Positions 37,201-48,272 of a DNA stretch of 64,000 nt are shown in pieces (the first letter of the stretch is position 1; each line of letters starts with the position of its first letter). Source of the stretch: Plicaturopsis crispa FD-325 SS-3 (lineage: Eukaryota > Basidiomycota > Agaricomycetes > Amylocorticiales > Amylocorticiaceae). A program made the translations under genes and the position numbers. The notes below the pieces were generated by a model, which was not told the origin of the DNA, searched no databases, and worked only from the letters and a program-made list of their open reading frames with translations. The stretch spans positions 1,300,917 through 1,364,916 of the forward strand of contig KN832559.1 of the NCBI GenBank assembly GCA_000827205.1, read 5' to 3'.

Positions 37201-39093
37201 CGTTTACCATTAATCACGGACAAAACTCGCCGCGCGATTACACCTATAATCGTCAGAATTGTCGATTCGATTCGCAAAGTATTGTCCGCTTCACCGGAGG
37301 TATCCCTTGCGACGGCTGCATTCAACGCCTTGAAAGTCGTCGGCGCCACGATATGTCCAGGGGAAGAAAGTTCAGTCACCAATACTGTCCCACTTGTGCT
37401 TGCAGCGATACGGGACCGCAAGATGGCTGTCCCGGCCATCACTGTGCTGTCTCCTTTTGTGTACGACCTCTGCCTTGTCACATTGTCTACCAAAGCTGAT
37501 TTCCGTCATCTTAGCACTCAGCTTGGGCCGCGTATAATCCCTTTCTTCCGGGAAATAGTGGAAAATTGTGTCGGGTTATCGCGTGACGTTTTCGCCGGAA
37601 AATTGCGTGCGTAACCACCTTGTTACTCCCAATCAAAGTCTGACCCAAAATTACAGAGGAGCATACATTGGTGGAGGATGCATTGGCCGTATTGCAGAAT
37701 TTACTGGCCTCGATCCCTACGTTTTGGGGAACTGTAGAGATCACTCAGCTGGTGAAACTCTTGATCGAGATCCCGCAAGCTTGGAATACGCATTCTTCGG
37801 CAATGGCGGCTCTGATGAAGGCCACCGCGAAGAAAGCACCCACAAAAGTGCTACTACCTGCGATGTACGAAATGTGGCCTTCGGTCGCTATTGGTCATGC
37901 AAAGGTAAGCTAAATCGTTAGTTATGAGAGTATCTATTTTTTTAACATTGGTGCTCGTTAGGTTCCCACTGGATACGCAGGTTACTTCCGACTATTGAAA
38001 CGGTCACTTCATGCTGCGTCTCGACCTACGGTGCTCGAGCATATCCGACCATTGTTCAAGGTCTTCGTGGAGGCTTTTGACGTGCGGTCGAATTCTTCTG
38101 CAGAAACTGAAGTAAATAATCATTCTGTGTGGTGTACCTGCGACCTGACTGACTTCTTTCCCAGGCTGAACCTGAAGCGATTGGTGCATTCATGGAACTT
38201 GTCGTGAAACTCAATGATACGGCTTTCAGACCATTATTCCGGCGATTATATGATTGGGCCTTCGCCAACGACTTGGGTACTTGGTATTCCTGTTTCTTTT
38301 TGGTGTTCTATCTCAATTTCGATACAGGTCAAGCCAATGCAAGAAAGGTCACCTTCTGCCATGTCTACGGGGCCCTCTTAGAGTACTTCAAGGTTAGTCG
38401 AGTCGGCAGCATAATATCGTGTTTTGCTCATGGATCTTTGCTAGGCTTTGATGACTCCCTACATGTCATTCCTGCTGCAACCATTCGTAGACATCCTCCA
38501 AAGCTTTGCCAATTCATCTGAGGACGACACCAGGCTGTGGCTTTGTGTCATTCAAACCTTAACGAAGACGCTCGAGGTGGACGAAGCAGGTCAGACTCAA
38601 TAAGCATGGGGCGTAGTTGTCAATACTCACTAGATTCACAGCATTCTGGCGCGACGACAAGCTGCGGCTAATAGGCACAGAAGTAGTCAAGCAGGTTGCT
38701 GTATGCATCAGGTTGAATATCGCAGACGGGAAGCCTGCTCTATCGGAGTGCCTTGTGTCGCTCGTAGAGGTAGCGGCCAGCGACTCGCTGCTCAAAGCCA
38801 TCAACCTCGACCTGCTCATGCATACCCGCTCGGACGATGCTCGACTACGCTTGTTTGCTCTGTCTTGCTCTGCCCAGCTTTGGAGAACACACGGTGCAAA
38901 ACTACTGGGTATGTTTCGCCTCCTGCTTTCACTCCCCTACCGCAATTGCTGATGCTTTGTCACAGGTTTCGTATCGGAAACCACGACGTTCATTGCTGAA
39001 TGTGCTGAAGACGACAATGACAGTGTAGTACGAGAGTCCCATAAGTTGAAAGATGCAGTGGAAAGCGTAGCAGGCAGCATAACGGGGTTATGA
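31293..39093 (+). CDS. UTP10: U3 snoRNP protein UTP10 / HEATR1 homologue
   Basis: The N-terminus MVSSLAAQLAQGASLNASLL followed by DKSRRKPGESYLFTGKEADQ is a conserved signature of fungal UTP10. The rest is a long alpha-helical HEAT-repeat solenoid cut by a few dozen short introns, for example LDRHIAALLQALGPHLMDAP, YVLLSALSQKCHFAPAALKV, TKRSLHAASRPTVLEHIRPL-like segments and the C-terminal block AVLGALHG-type helices ending SVAGSITGL at TGA 39091. UTP10 is a nucleolar component of the t-UTP/UtpA complex of the small-subunit processome and is needed for rDNA transcription and 18S rRNA maturation. The encoded protein should be close to 2000 residues, normal for the family. I did not resolve every exon junction. 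The gene ends 60 bp from the convergent PAK kinase stop. Confidence 0.9.
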
Positions 39094-39153
39094 GATGATG
39101 CAAAACGAGTCGCTAAAATTAGGCTACCAGGGGTATAGATAATAGATGGTCCT

Positions 39154-42100
39154 TTATGACCCTGTGCTGTCACGTCGGTTCATCCGTTCCTCGATGTTTT
39201 TACATTGTGTCAGTAACTGGACGATGACCACCCGTCCGCAGGCGTTCTGAATGAAAGGACTCTGCATAAAAGTGCATCAGTACTGGGAAAGGCAAAGGAA
39301 TGCGGCGACACGTACGGTTAGTATCTTCCTGGGATGTGGTCTAGATGCGGATGGGTGGGAACAGACGCGCAGGAAATCATGGAAAGATCGTGAATAAATT
39401 TCAGGCTGGGAGAGTGCAGGCCATCGCTCTCCAAATTGACGAGGGTCCTGAAGGTCGGCGAACGGTGGCTCCGCCTGGGCCATTTCCCAGACTGTCGCGC
39501 CCAAAGACCACACATCGACTTTGAGAGCGTTATACGAGCCGCTATGTGAAAGCTTGTTATATTCAACTCTCATCGAAAATATGTCATGGAGGCTCACGAT
39601 CGCATCTCGGGGGCTTGCCAGTAGATAACGCCTACAGGCTCTGTACGTGTGGGATTCCGTGGAGGTAATTGAACAGCGTTAGAGAAGTCGGCTACATGCA
39701 AACCTTAAGTGGCCGTCGTCAATGAGGACTTCATCACAGACTCACCAATCTTTAAAACGCCTGCTGCGTTCAAAAGCAGATTGTCTGACCGCACATCCCG
39801 GTGCGCAATGCGTTGGTCTTGTAAGTACTCCAGGGCCAAGAGCACCTGTAGGGGCATTAGCAATATGCATTAAAGGATTTATAGTGCGAACTCACGTCGC
39901 TTGCGAATCGGGCGATCATACGCTCTTGGACCATGAGACCTTCACTGACGAGGCCAACTACGTCTGCCAAACTCCGCTCCATAAGCTCCATCCGTATCCA
40001 TAGAGAATCTTCCACGAGGTCCACATAAAGCGCGTCCATGGTCAATACGTTGTCGTGGGCAATCCCCTTCATCAAGACCAATTCCCTCTGTATTTCAGCC
40101 AGCTTCGGCGATCCCTGGGGCAATATGGCGATATTCTTGATGGCTACAACCGACGAACTCGATGTCGTGCCCGTCGATGGGAGCTTTAGCGACTCTGGAG
40201 ACACAACACGTGCAGCGAATACCGAACCACTATCGCCTTCTGCGATTTCTTGCAGGTCGACATAGCGCTCAGTGGGGTCTACCGCATAGTCAATGAACTC
40301 TTCCAGCGGTGCAACTACTTCGGACTGCCACCCCCTATACCTGCGTGGGGTGCCCGAAGATGAAGAAGGGGTGTTGGGACTATTCGGTGTCTCGGTGATG
40401 ATGATCGAGGGTCGTCGAAGAGTAACATCGCCTTCGCCTTCATCGGACTCAGCGCCGCCGTTCACTGCAGGGGATGTCGGTGAGCCGAATGTATCCCGCG
40501 GGGATTTCGCAGTGGTGCTCGGAGAATCGATCGGTGAGAACGTAGAGCGTCCTGGTGATGGCGACGGTTCGAGATGCGCGCCGCCAGGTGATTTTGACGG
40601 GATGTCTATCTCGATTTCGGACACAGGCGACTGCAGCTCATTCTCTCTGGACCGCGTGAACGAGGTTCCCGAGCCAGAACCCGATCTAGATGGCCCAGAT
40701 GAGCTGGAGTCGCTGAACCGGGAGCTATGTGGGGAACCCGAGCTCGCAGCCGGCGAGGCTGCTCGAGGTGCACTCGGCGTAGGGCTGGGCTGTCTCGGAG
40801 GACCGGGCTTTGCCTCTTTCAATGATGGGACCATGTTCGCTTTTGCTCTCGTTGCAACTGATGCACCCGTTACGATCGTTGCAGCCGTGACGGTAGCAGT
40901 TGAGACCGTCGACATACCAGAGTCTCTGTTTGCATCCCTTTCCCTCTCCTCGGCCGAGAGATGTGCACTGTCCTCACGCTCAGTGTCCGAAGATACCTTT
41001 TTGCCGAACTCACCCCTGCTACTCAGCATGGGCGTAAAAGGTACGATTGGTGACCCACTGTCACTCAAGGCGGGTGTATACGGCTCTTCGGGAGAAAATG
41101 GCGAGCTCGCAGTGGCAGACTGCGGTTCTTTGACCATGCCCATGAGCTCCTTCCAAAGCGGCGTACTTGGCGACGGTTCCAATTCGACGCGAGGTTGTAG
41201 AACACTGATTGACGGGACAGGTTTCGACGGAGCAAGCCTCCCGGGTGATTGTCGAGGTGCAGCGGATTGAGGGGAGGGGTTCGCTGGAGATGTAGGGCTC
41301 GAGCGCTCGTACGGCAGTCCCATCGCGGATTCAGGCGTGTCCGGGGAGCGACTGTCAACGCTGAAAGTCGCAGACGGGATAGCCGAGAATAATGACTCCG
41401 ACCAGCTCGAAAGATCACTATCTTCATTGAGTGAAATCCGCGGCGGGACAGCGGTTAACCGCTTGTCCTCACCCAATATTAACCTGGACGGGACTGCAGT
41501 TAGCCGACGGCTATCCCGCACGGACGACTCATCGTCCAGCGTATTCTCCCCCGGACCATCGTCACCATCATCTGCGGACCGTTCAAATGTAGATGCACGG
41601 ACAGGCGACTTGTACGCAGGCGGGGGCGACATCGCTCTAGGGGATTCGTTCACGACTCGGAATTGGCGCCGCGGGGGTGTCTGCGGACATTTCTTGTCGA
41701 CAGGCCGCGACGAATGATCCGATGAAGACGTCGCGGGCGCGCGGTGGGACACACTGTTACCTGCGTGGTCAACGTACACATACTGCGCATCAGAGGTGTT
41801 TGTCCCGTCCATGGACGACGATGACGACGATTCCGAATAAGTGTCGGACGCCTTGCGCACTGGCGGATTGCGCGATTGAGATGGAAGGAGGGGGACCGGA
41901 GGAGGTGCATCACCGCGCCGGGAGTACGCGGACGAGAGTGAGGCCTCGGAGTACTGTCGAGGAAGAGACGACGTGCGAGGAGAGGGACGCGCCAGCACAG
42001 GTCCCGATGCGGGGGAATGCGAAAGGTCGGAAATAGAAGATTGGTAGGCGGAGTGGGGGAAGCCAGAAGCAGAGCTCGGTGATCGAGCAGCATTTCGACG

Positions 42101-42759
42101 GGCTTGTATTGCTGCGATTTCGTCCTCGCTAAAGCCGGCAGCGGCCAGACGGCTTGTCCATGAAGGCGGCATGCCCGAGAATCTGTAGTGAGACACGTCA
42201 ATTATGGCGAGGTATAAAGAATGACTCCACCGACCCCTCATCGACGTGCAGGTCGTGCTATGGACATTGATAAGTATCGTGAGCAGCAGATAGGCGGAAC
42301 AAGACGCACCTGAAAGTTCCATGGCAGCGATATATTCTCGTCATCTGCCGACTCAGGCGGGTACGACATTTCAGCAGGGCTACGGGGCTTGGGGCTACGC
42401 TTGCCCAGTCCCAACTTGAAGAAACTCTTCTTGGAGGACACCGTCGTCTCCGCGGTAGACGGCGCCACGGACGGCGCCACCGATGCGGCCGACGACAATA
42501 GAGACATGGAGGACTGACTGGGCGCCGGCGATGGACGCCTGTAGTCCGGTGTGAGAGGCGTGGTAGGCAACGACAGCGAGTCGGGCGACAGGGATGTGAG
42601 TGAACGATTGTAGAGGTAGTATGGGTCCTTTGGGGGCGGCGGTGGGGGAGGACCTGCGTCGTCGACTTTGCGGTTCGAACTGGAGTTGGAAGAAGAGCTG
42701 GAACTAGCGAATTTGAAAACCTTGAGAGTCGAAAACCGCGAGTTCTGCCTCGAAGACAT
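39154..42759 (-). CDS. PAK-family kinase with CRIB domain (Ste20/Cla4-like)
   Basis: The N-terminus (MSSRQNSRFSTLKVFKFASS) is Ser/Pro-rich. A CRIB motif spans a phase-0 intron: NISLPWNFQ, then HDLHVDEG and FSGMPPSWTSRLA, which bind active Cdc42/Rac in this family. A long disordered Ser/Pro region of about 500 residues follows. The kinase domain has the lysine motif VVAIKNIAILPQG, the C-helix segment IQRELVLMKGI, an HRDVRSDNLLLN catalytic loop, ADFSNAVQL in place of DFG, IYWQAPEMRS as the APE motif and DVWSLGATVWEMA. It ends EERMNRRDSTGS at TAA 39154. The kinase would act at the plasma membrane in polarity, septation or mating signalling. A Ser replaces the DFG Gly while both catalytic Asp residues remain. 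Start ATG is 42759. Confidence 0.88.
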
Positions 42760-44644
42760 CTCACACGAAGGTCATAAAACCTCGACAGCTAGCTTGTCCG
42801 CCGTATAGCCAGTTGCCCTATGCAGGTTCTAGAGGCGAGTAGGATAGATGTGCGTGTGTGCGAAAGAATGTGGTGCGCCGTGTCTAGAAATCGCCACACT
42901 AACGGGAAATCGACGGTTGGCGGGACTGTAGGACGCGGCTGGTGCTGATAGGGCGTTAGGTATGCTAATAACTAGAGTGTAGGTGTCCAAATACGCGTCG
43001 TACAAGCCTGAAACCGAGATGTCTTGATCCCTGCTTGTCCACAAAGTCGCGGTGCTAAGGCAATCCCATATTCCCTTAGCCGACGCCTCCGCAATTGGCT
43101 TTGACTTTGTTTGCTTTCGGTGGCCGGAGCTACTCCGGAGCTCTCACCTCAACCACCATGGCGCCGCCATTGTATTCATCTGCATGCTGCTCAGGTTTAC
43201 CACTCACTGTGGTCTCGCCTCGATGCTGCTATGTACTGGAATGTCTGTCTTACACCGAGACGTTTTCACGCTGAGCTCTTGAACAAAGAAGGCGACAGAC
43301 TCGGCTCTCGGGCTTACTGGACCGCTCGCAGACAGCGCTGAGCGGATGGAGAAATCTCCAAACGCCAATAGACGCCCGTGCAGATATCCCGACCGCTCCC
43401 CGATATCACATCACGATTCTTGAGATCCTGCCTGAATGTAGTGCGCCCCATTTTTAATGGGCGGTAAACACGGCATGGGCGGTGCAATCGTCGCTCGCTG
43501 GTAAGTGCTAATAGCATTTGCAATCAGTCTTCGGCCAGCACTGATGCATGATGTCCTGTAGCATGGAATGCAACCCAACTGCTTTATTCTCGCTTTTTAC
43601 GCGTCTTCGTGTTTACCTGAGGTAGATCATGCCCGCATCAAGTACGGCTTCCCTGCCGGGCGAATGATTGCCTGGTGCGTTTCACCACAGGATGTTCGCG
43701 CAGCGGTCATCATATAAACCTCTTGTGACACGCTAATACAACGTTAATAGCCCATTTCCTCCGCTCAGGAACGCCGCGCATGTACTAGCATCTTTCAAAA
43801 GCCGACACGCCCTTCGCTGCACAGCGGAGAGGACGGACACTTGTTTCGGACGTCGTACCGCTTTTCGGAGCACGGTATCCTGATGCCATACTACGGATGA
43901 CAATTACTGAGGTCGTGTTCCAGCAACCGATTGTCCGGCGGGTAAGTACTGTTTACTGTCCATCGTCCAATTCAATGTAACTTTCTGTGGGCGGTTTCGC
44001 TTGTCTTCAATAACAATAATGCACATATGCGTGCGTAGCGTTGAACGGAGCTCACAGTCGGATTGAATTGATCCCGACGCTCGCGTCGGAAATTGCAACC
44101 TTCCGTACTCTCCACCTGCTGTCCATCTGCTTTCTACGCCAATTCGACAACTTGGCCACGATTTATGTCAGTGGCAAGCAGTCGAACCCTCCAGCAATGA
44201 ATGTCACCCTTAATTCAGAATCGATTGGCCTTGACAGCCCCACCCTGACGCGCAAGCCCCTTTCGGTGCCGGTGCCCACCACTATCACCTATTACTGATA
44301 TCTTATACCGCACTACTACCAACTTACATTATCAGAACTTTGTTGCTTCTCTCTACTGAACGCCTGCGCAATGTTTCAAGTACAGACTCCCACAACCATA
44401 TTATACGAGCCTGGCCCAGCGCTGTAGACCTGTGATATTGCAACTTGGCAACCAAGGGGTATAAAGTGTCAAATTGGACAGAACAAGCTGTGAAAGAGCT
44501 TACAAAGTAGCATGTACAAAAGACTAGGAAGAGGGTATACAGAACAACTTCTCCGCATGAGGACAGCACCGGTGATTCCCAGCGGCTTAACTCGAACGAC
44601 TATGCTCAAGTGGCCGATACCAACTGCCAGACACTTGATCCAAC
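42760..44644. other. Long stretch without a clear gene upstream of the PAK kinase
   Basis: About 1.9 kb between the PAK start and the stop of the double-CRIB gene. It should hold the PAK promoter and 5' UTR. Short frames on both strands (such as one ending PLSVPVPTTITYY near 44.30 kb, +) show no family resemblance. A small hairpin, GCCCCATTTTTAATGGGCGG, lies near 43.44–43.47 kb. I cannot support a gene here. Confidence 0.4.
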
Positions 44645-45471
44645 CTAACAGACACCGGAGGGTACCGCGTCACTAGCCTGGATATATCGATAGAACGACT
44701 CCGCGTCTACGCAGTGCACGTTGTGCTGACGACACCAAAAGTCACGGTCAGTACAACGATCTGACCCGTACGACAAAATCAGGTTGCCTCACCCTAAAAT
44801 TCCATGGAAGCGATATGTTCCCGTCGGTGGGCTGTATGGACAGCCTGCTGAAAACCCTCTTCTTAGATTTCCCAATCTTGAACGAGCCCCTCCTCGGGGC
44901 GAGAGGTGGGATTGTCGAAGATTCGATATGCCAGTTATTGGTTGCGAGGCTCGGGTACGATTCGATATCAACGTGGAGGACGTGCTGCGAGTGTTGAGTC
45001 GTTAGACCAGTGTCTCGTCATGACGGCAAAGACCATACCTTGAAGTTCCACGGCAACGATATATTCGGATTCCCCGTGCACTCAGCCTCCGCCGGCACCA
45101 CAGGCTTCATATTAGCGCTTAGAATTGCGCTGGATGCACCGTTATTCTGCGAGCGCATAAGATCCTGGGTTGATGTTAGTATGACACGAGGATATGGTGA
45201 TAATATTGATGCACGACACGACACTAACCTTCAAAAGATCTGGAGAGACAGAGTTGCTCGCAGCTCCCTCGAGCTTGCCCTCGAAATCGGAGTCGGTTTG
45301 CGAGGAATATTCCTTCCGAGTCGACGTCGCGTTCAAAAAGCGCTGATACAGTCCAAACAAGGAATGCCGCCTCTGGGACGGGGGCGCTGGTGGCCCAACC
45401 AGGGTTATGGATGAACTAGTACTGATCGTTTCCGACGACGAGCGCTTCTCCGTCTGAACGTTGAGTGCCAT
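44645..45471 (-). CDS. Small protein with two CRIB (Cdc42/Rac-binding) motifs, no kinase domain
   Basis: Four exons with clean phase-0 junctions: 45471–45229, 45164–45039, 44984–44793 and 44725–44645, giving 213 residues. The N-terminus (MALNVQTEKRSSSETISTSS) is disordered. Exon 2 ends NPNISLPWNFK and exon 3 begins HVLHVDIESYPSLA, forming a first CRIB motif (I-S-x-P-x-x-F-x-H-x-x-H-V). Exon 3 then carries a basic stretch (GSFKIGKSKKRVFSRL) and ends DGNISLPWNFR; exon 4 begins HNVHCVDAESFYRYI, a second CRIB motif with a Cys inserted after the second His. The protein then stops. Both CRIB motifs are cut by an intron at the same codon boundary as the CRIB of the neighbouring PAK kinase. It probably binds Rho-type GTPases as an adaptor or sink; this is inferred. 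A palindromic TATA-like TTTATAAAG lies near 45.71 kb. Confidence 0.75.
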
Positions 45472-46076
45472 GTTCACTGGCAGTAGCCTACTACCTAGTG
45501 CCGCGTGTAGACAGTGAGCAGTTGAAGATATGGTCACGGTCTTCATGTTCGAGAAAAGACTTACGAGATTTCGAATTCCCGAGACGCAGCCGGCAGAATG
45601 GGACTTCCAGATGAAACAATTGACTGGGCGCTGTGAACAATGGACGGAAACCGTAAATTGTAATACAGTTGGCGGAGAGGTGGTTTGCTTCAGTGAAGTT
45701 GGCGGGGTAACCCGCTTTATAAAGGCACACAGCGTATGCTCCACGAGGCCTTGAGCTGTGGATAAGACGCGATCGTGGAAGTAGATAAGTACTGCTGTAA
45801 AGACACAGCCTCTCGAGTCTGGAGCAGCCATATGCCCATGTTCACATGCTGGAAGAGCACAGCGTCCGCCTGTTGCGCGCGTTCTTGTACGACCCTGCAC
45901 AGCAAGCTTATCCCCTGGCAGCGCAAAACACAGACGATAATTGGGCGTTGAGATACTTGGGGGCTCCGAGAACAATAGACATGCCGTGGAAGCGCAGTTA
46001 ATACATACAACGACCTCTGACCGAATGTCAAAGAGAAAGACCCACGAGTCCTCCGGCCTATAGTTGAACGGCATAT
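45472..46076. other. Upstream region of the double-CRIB gene
   Basis: About 600 bp between the start of the double-CRIB gene and the RNase T2 stop. It contains GCTTTATAAAGGC around 45.71–45.72 kb, a palindromic TATA-like box about 240 bp before the ATG. No convincing gene is seen. Confidence 0.4.
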
Positions 46077-47433
46077 TCATACAGTCTTGGGCTTCCATTT
46101 TATCTCGCTCGGGCACGTCGAGGTCCTCGTCGGTCTAGAAGGGTCACGGTCACAGCAGAAGATGAGAGGAATTGCATAGTACTCACGCGCTCTGCTCGAA
46201 ATCCCCATCCTGCAGTGGCCCGCGTGCATTTAAGTAAAACTGGATGGATGTCAGTGCGCCATTCGAGCAGACAAGGTCGGGCGTGTATCCTGTGCCAGAC
46301 GAGATGGCGCTCTGCATAGCCGAGGCAGCATATGACTTGCTCGACGAAGGAGTGATCTACGGCAGGGGTATCAGCCACCCGAAGACGATATTGCACTGGA
46401 TTTGCATCCCACCCCAGCGTCTGTCAGGGCCTTGTAGCTGTCCAGCTGCTTGAAAAGCGCCACGACTGTTTCGAAATAGGGTACCACCTAAACGCCATGC
46501 AAAGCGTCAGGAGGCTTTATGTCGCACGAGCTGTTTATATAGGATGCGTACCTCGGCTCCGCTCTGGTATCCCTCAAAGCACGAGGGATCCAGCGTGGAC
46601 ACGCACGTTCCATGCGTCTTCCATTCGTGCTGCCAAAATGCCTCAGGGCTCTCGTCGTTGGATTGCCAGTACGTTTCCATATCTGCAAATTATCGTCCGG
46701 GTTAGTGTCTTACTTGCCGCGTAGAGGGAGTCGCTCACAGGACCGTAGACTGGACGGCAACTGATTGGAGATGGTAGAGGCGGAGTAACCACGGCTGGAG
46801 TCACAGTTCTCGTAGTACTGGCCGTTGCACTTGTCCGGCCAGAGACCTGAGCATCATAGTAAATATCCATCGAGACAGTTTCCACGCTACGCTTACCATG
46901 AATACCAAAACTAAGGACGAGACGTAAAGATGCAGTCTTTGATATAAAACTCGCACTCACGAATCTGCCTCGCCGATATTCAAATCCCACAGCTGTACGT
47001 GCACAAGGACGCCCCCAGGATTGATCACGCAGCACGAGTCGGTGCTACTAGCTGCAGCCGAGCAGGACAGTACCGGCGGATCGGGACACGTTTGTGCAGG
47101 GGCGAGCGCAGCAGACCGCGCATGGCCGTGTCTGGTGTGGTGGTGCACACGGAGACGCGGCGCATCACCCTGCACCGGGCGCGAGAGTCCTGCGAAGCCT
47201 TCGCCCGATTTAGCGGGAGTGCTGTCAGAGCTGCCCTCGAGGATGTCGCGGACAGACGAGTCTGAGAAATCGACGGCGCTGAAGTTGGTGGTGGCTACGC
47301 TGCAGAGATGGGTTTGAGTCGATGGGACTTTGAAATCGAGGACAGCGACGTCGGGGGAGCCGCCTGAATTGATGATACTGTGATATGTATCGAACAGATG
47401 GCCGAGGGGGAGTAGGGTTTGTAGGGTTTTCAT
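46077..47433 (-). CDS. Secreted-type ribonuclease T2
   Basis: RNase T2 enzymes cut single-stranded RNA through 2',3'-cyclic phosphates with two conserved catalytic segments, CAS I and CAS II. Here exon 1 (47433–46961) ends in SCCVINPGGVLVHVQLWDLN; a 14-bp exon (46910–46897) encodes most of SFGIHG; and the next exon starts LWPDKCNGQYYENCDSSRG, so CAS I reads IHGLWPD. CAS II is FWQHEWKTHGTC. Later segments are ITPSSSKSYAASAMQSAISS and LVCSNGALTSIQFYLNARGP, with the typical Cys-containing end STCPSEIKWKPKTV and TGA at 46077. Phases agree at every junction I checked. The first 120 or so residues before CPDPPVLSCS do not look like a signal peptide, so the true start may differ. A TATA box lies 64 bp before this ATG. 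Confidence 0.85.
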
Positions 47434-48272
47434 GATAGGCTGCGAAGGCTTTGCTTTGGACTGGCGATGCAACAATGACAGTGGCAAAGCAACGCCATTT
47501 ATACCCTGTTCTCATGAACGGGCGCCTGCATATGACGACCTAGTGACCGCACGGAGGGAGCAAAGACAACCGATTTGTACGCGTGATAGGACTTTGACAA
47601 CGATAACGGGTCTTTTTATATCACCGTTCGTTCCTGCGAAGTAGATGTGCGACCACTGCATGTCCGGCTCACTAGCATTACTGCGAACGTGGGTCCACAC
47701 ACATGCATTAGTGCCGCCTAGTTGTGGGATGAGGAGACAACATTGCTACTTACATCGAGTTGCATGTCTCATAAACTTCTGGAGGAAAAGTCTAGCAGCT
47801 GAGTCGAGGGAAGGTCGAACAGCATCGTCCTCGTGCGTCGTCGCTGCGTCGATAGTGAGAACCTAGTGAGTACGTTTGGAAGTTAGATGACCGTCCTTGA
47901 CACGGACAAGCCTGGACAAGCGCAGCAAAGTCTGTCACGGTCGCACGTGGAAGAGCGTGAAAGTGTCTTCGCAGCTCCGAGTCGTTTGTAACAATTAATC
48001 TGATAATGAGACAAGATTCTCGACATTCCATTGCATGCGAGGAGAAAGTTTTGGTCATTCCTGCAATGCATCGTCGTTTATCATACATGGATAATAGTAA
48101 GGATGTCCATGGCATCAAATAATTAGGTGGAAATCGAAGCTTGAAGGGTACCCAAAATGCATGAAGAGAAATGGCACGCGCGATGCCCTATCGCGCGTAA
48201 AGGTCTAGATGTAACAGCAAGCGAAAGAAAAATGGTCGAAGGTTGCAGATAGGTGTAGAGCGAAGAGCACAA
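47434..48272. other. Intergenic stretch upstream of RNase T2
   Basis: About 840 bp holding the RNase T2 promoter and the 3' end of the next minus-strand gene. Short frames on both strands lack coding character and splice logic. I see nothing nameable besides the TATA box at 47497–47503. Confidence 0.4.
47497..47503 (-). promoter_or_regulatory. TATA box of the RNase T2 gene
   Basis: On the minus strand GGGTATAAATGG places TATAAAT 64 bp before the predicted ATG at 47433, supporting transcription starting just upstream of that codon. Confidence 0.5.

Noticed and set aside
40293-41270. Long open frame of 325 codons on the plus strand
   Set aside because: It is antisense to the low-complexity Ser/Pro region of the PAK kinase; codon bias of the sense strand keeps the other strand open. 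No start context, splicing or family resemblance.
43443-43466. Hairpin GCCCCATTTTTAATGGGCGG
   Set aside because: Short stem with no gene end next to it; no reason to call a terminator in a fungal genome.
46120-46200. Apparent frame break near the end of RNase T2
   Set aside because: On recounting, the donor is AGCGC/GTGAGT in phase 2, which joins in frame to the conserved STCPSEIKW end.
47403-47433. Telomere-like AAACCCTAC repeats
   Set aside because: Only two units, inside a predicted coding start; at most telo-box-like motifs, not an interstitial telomere.
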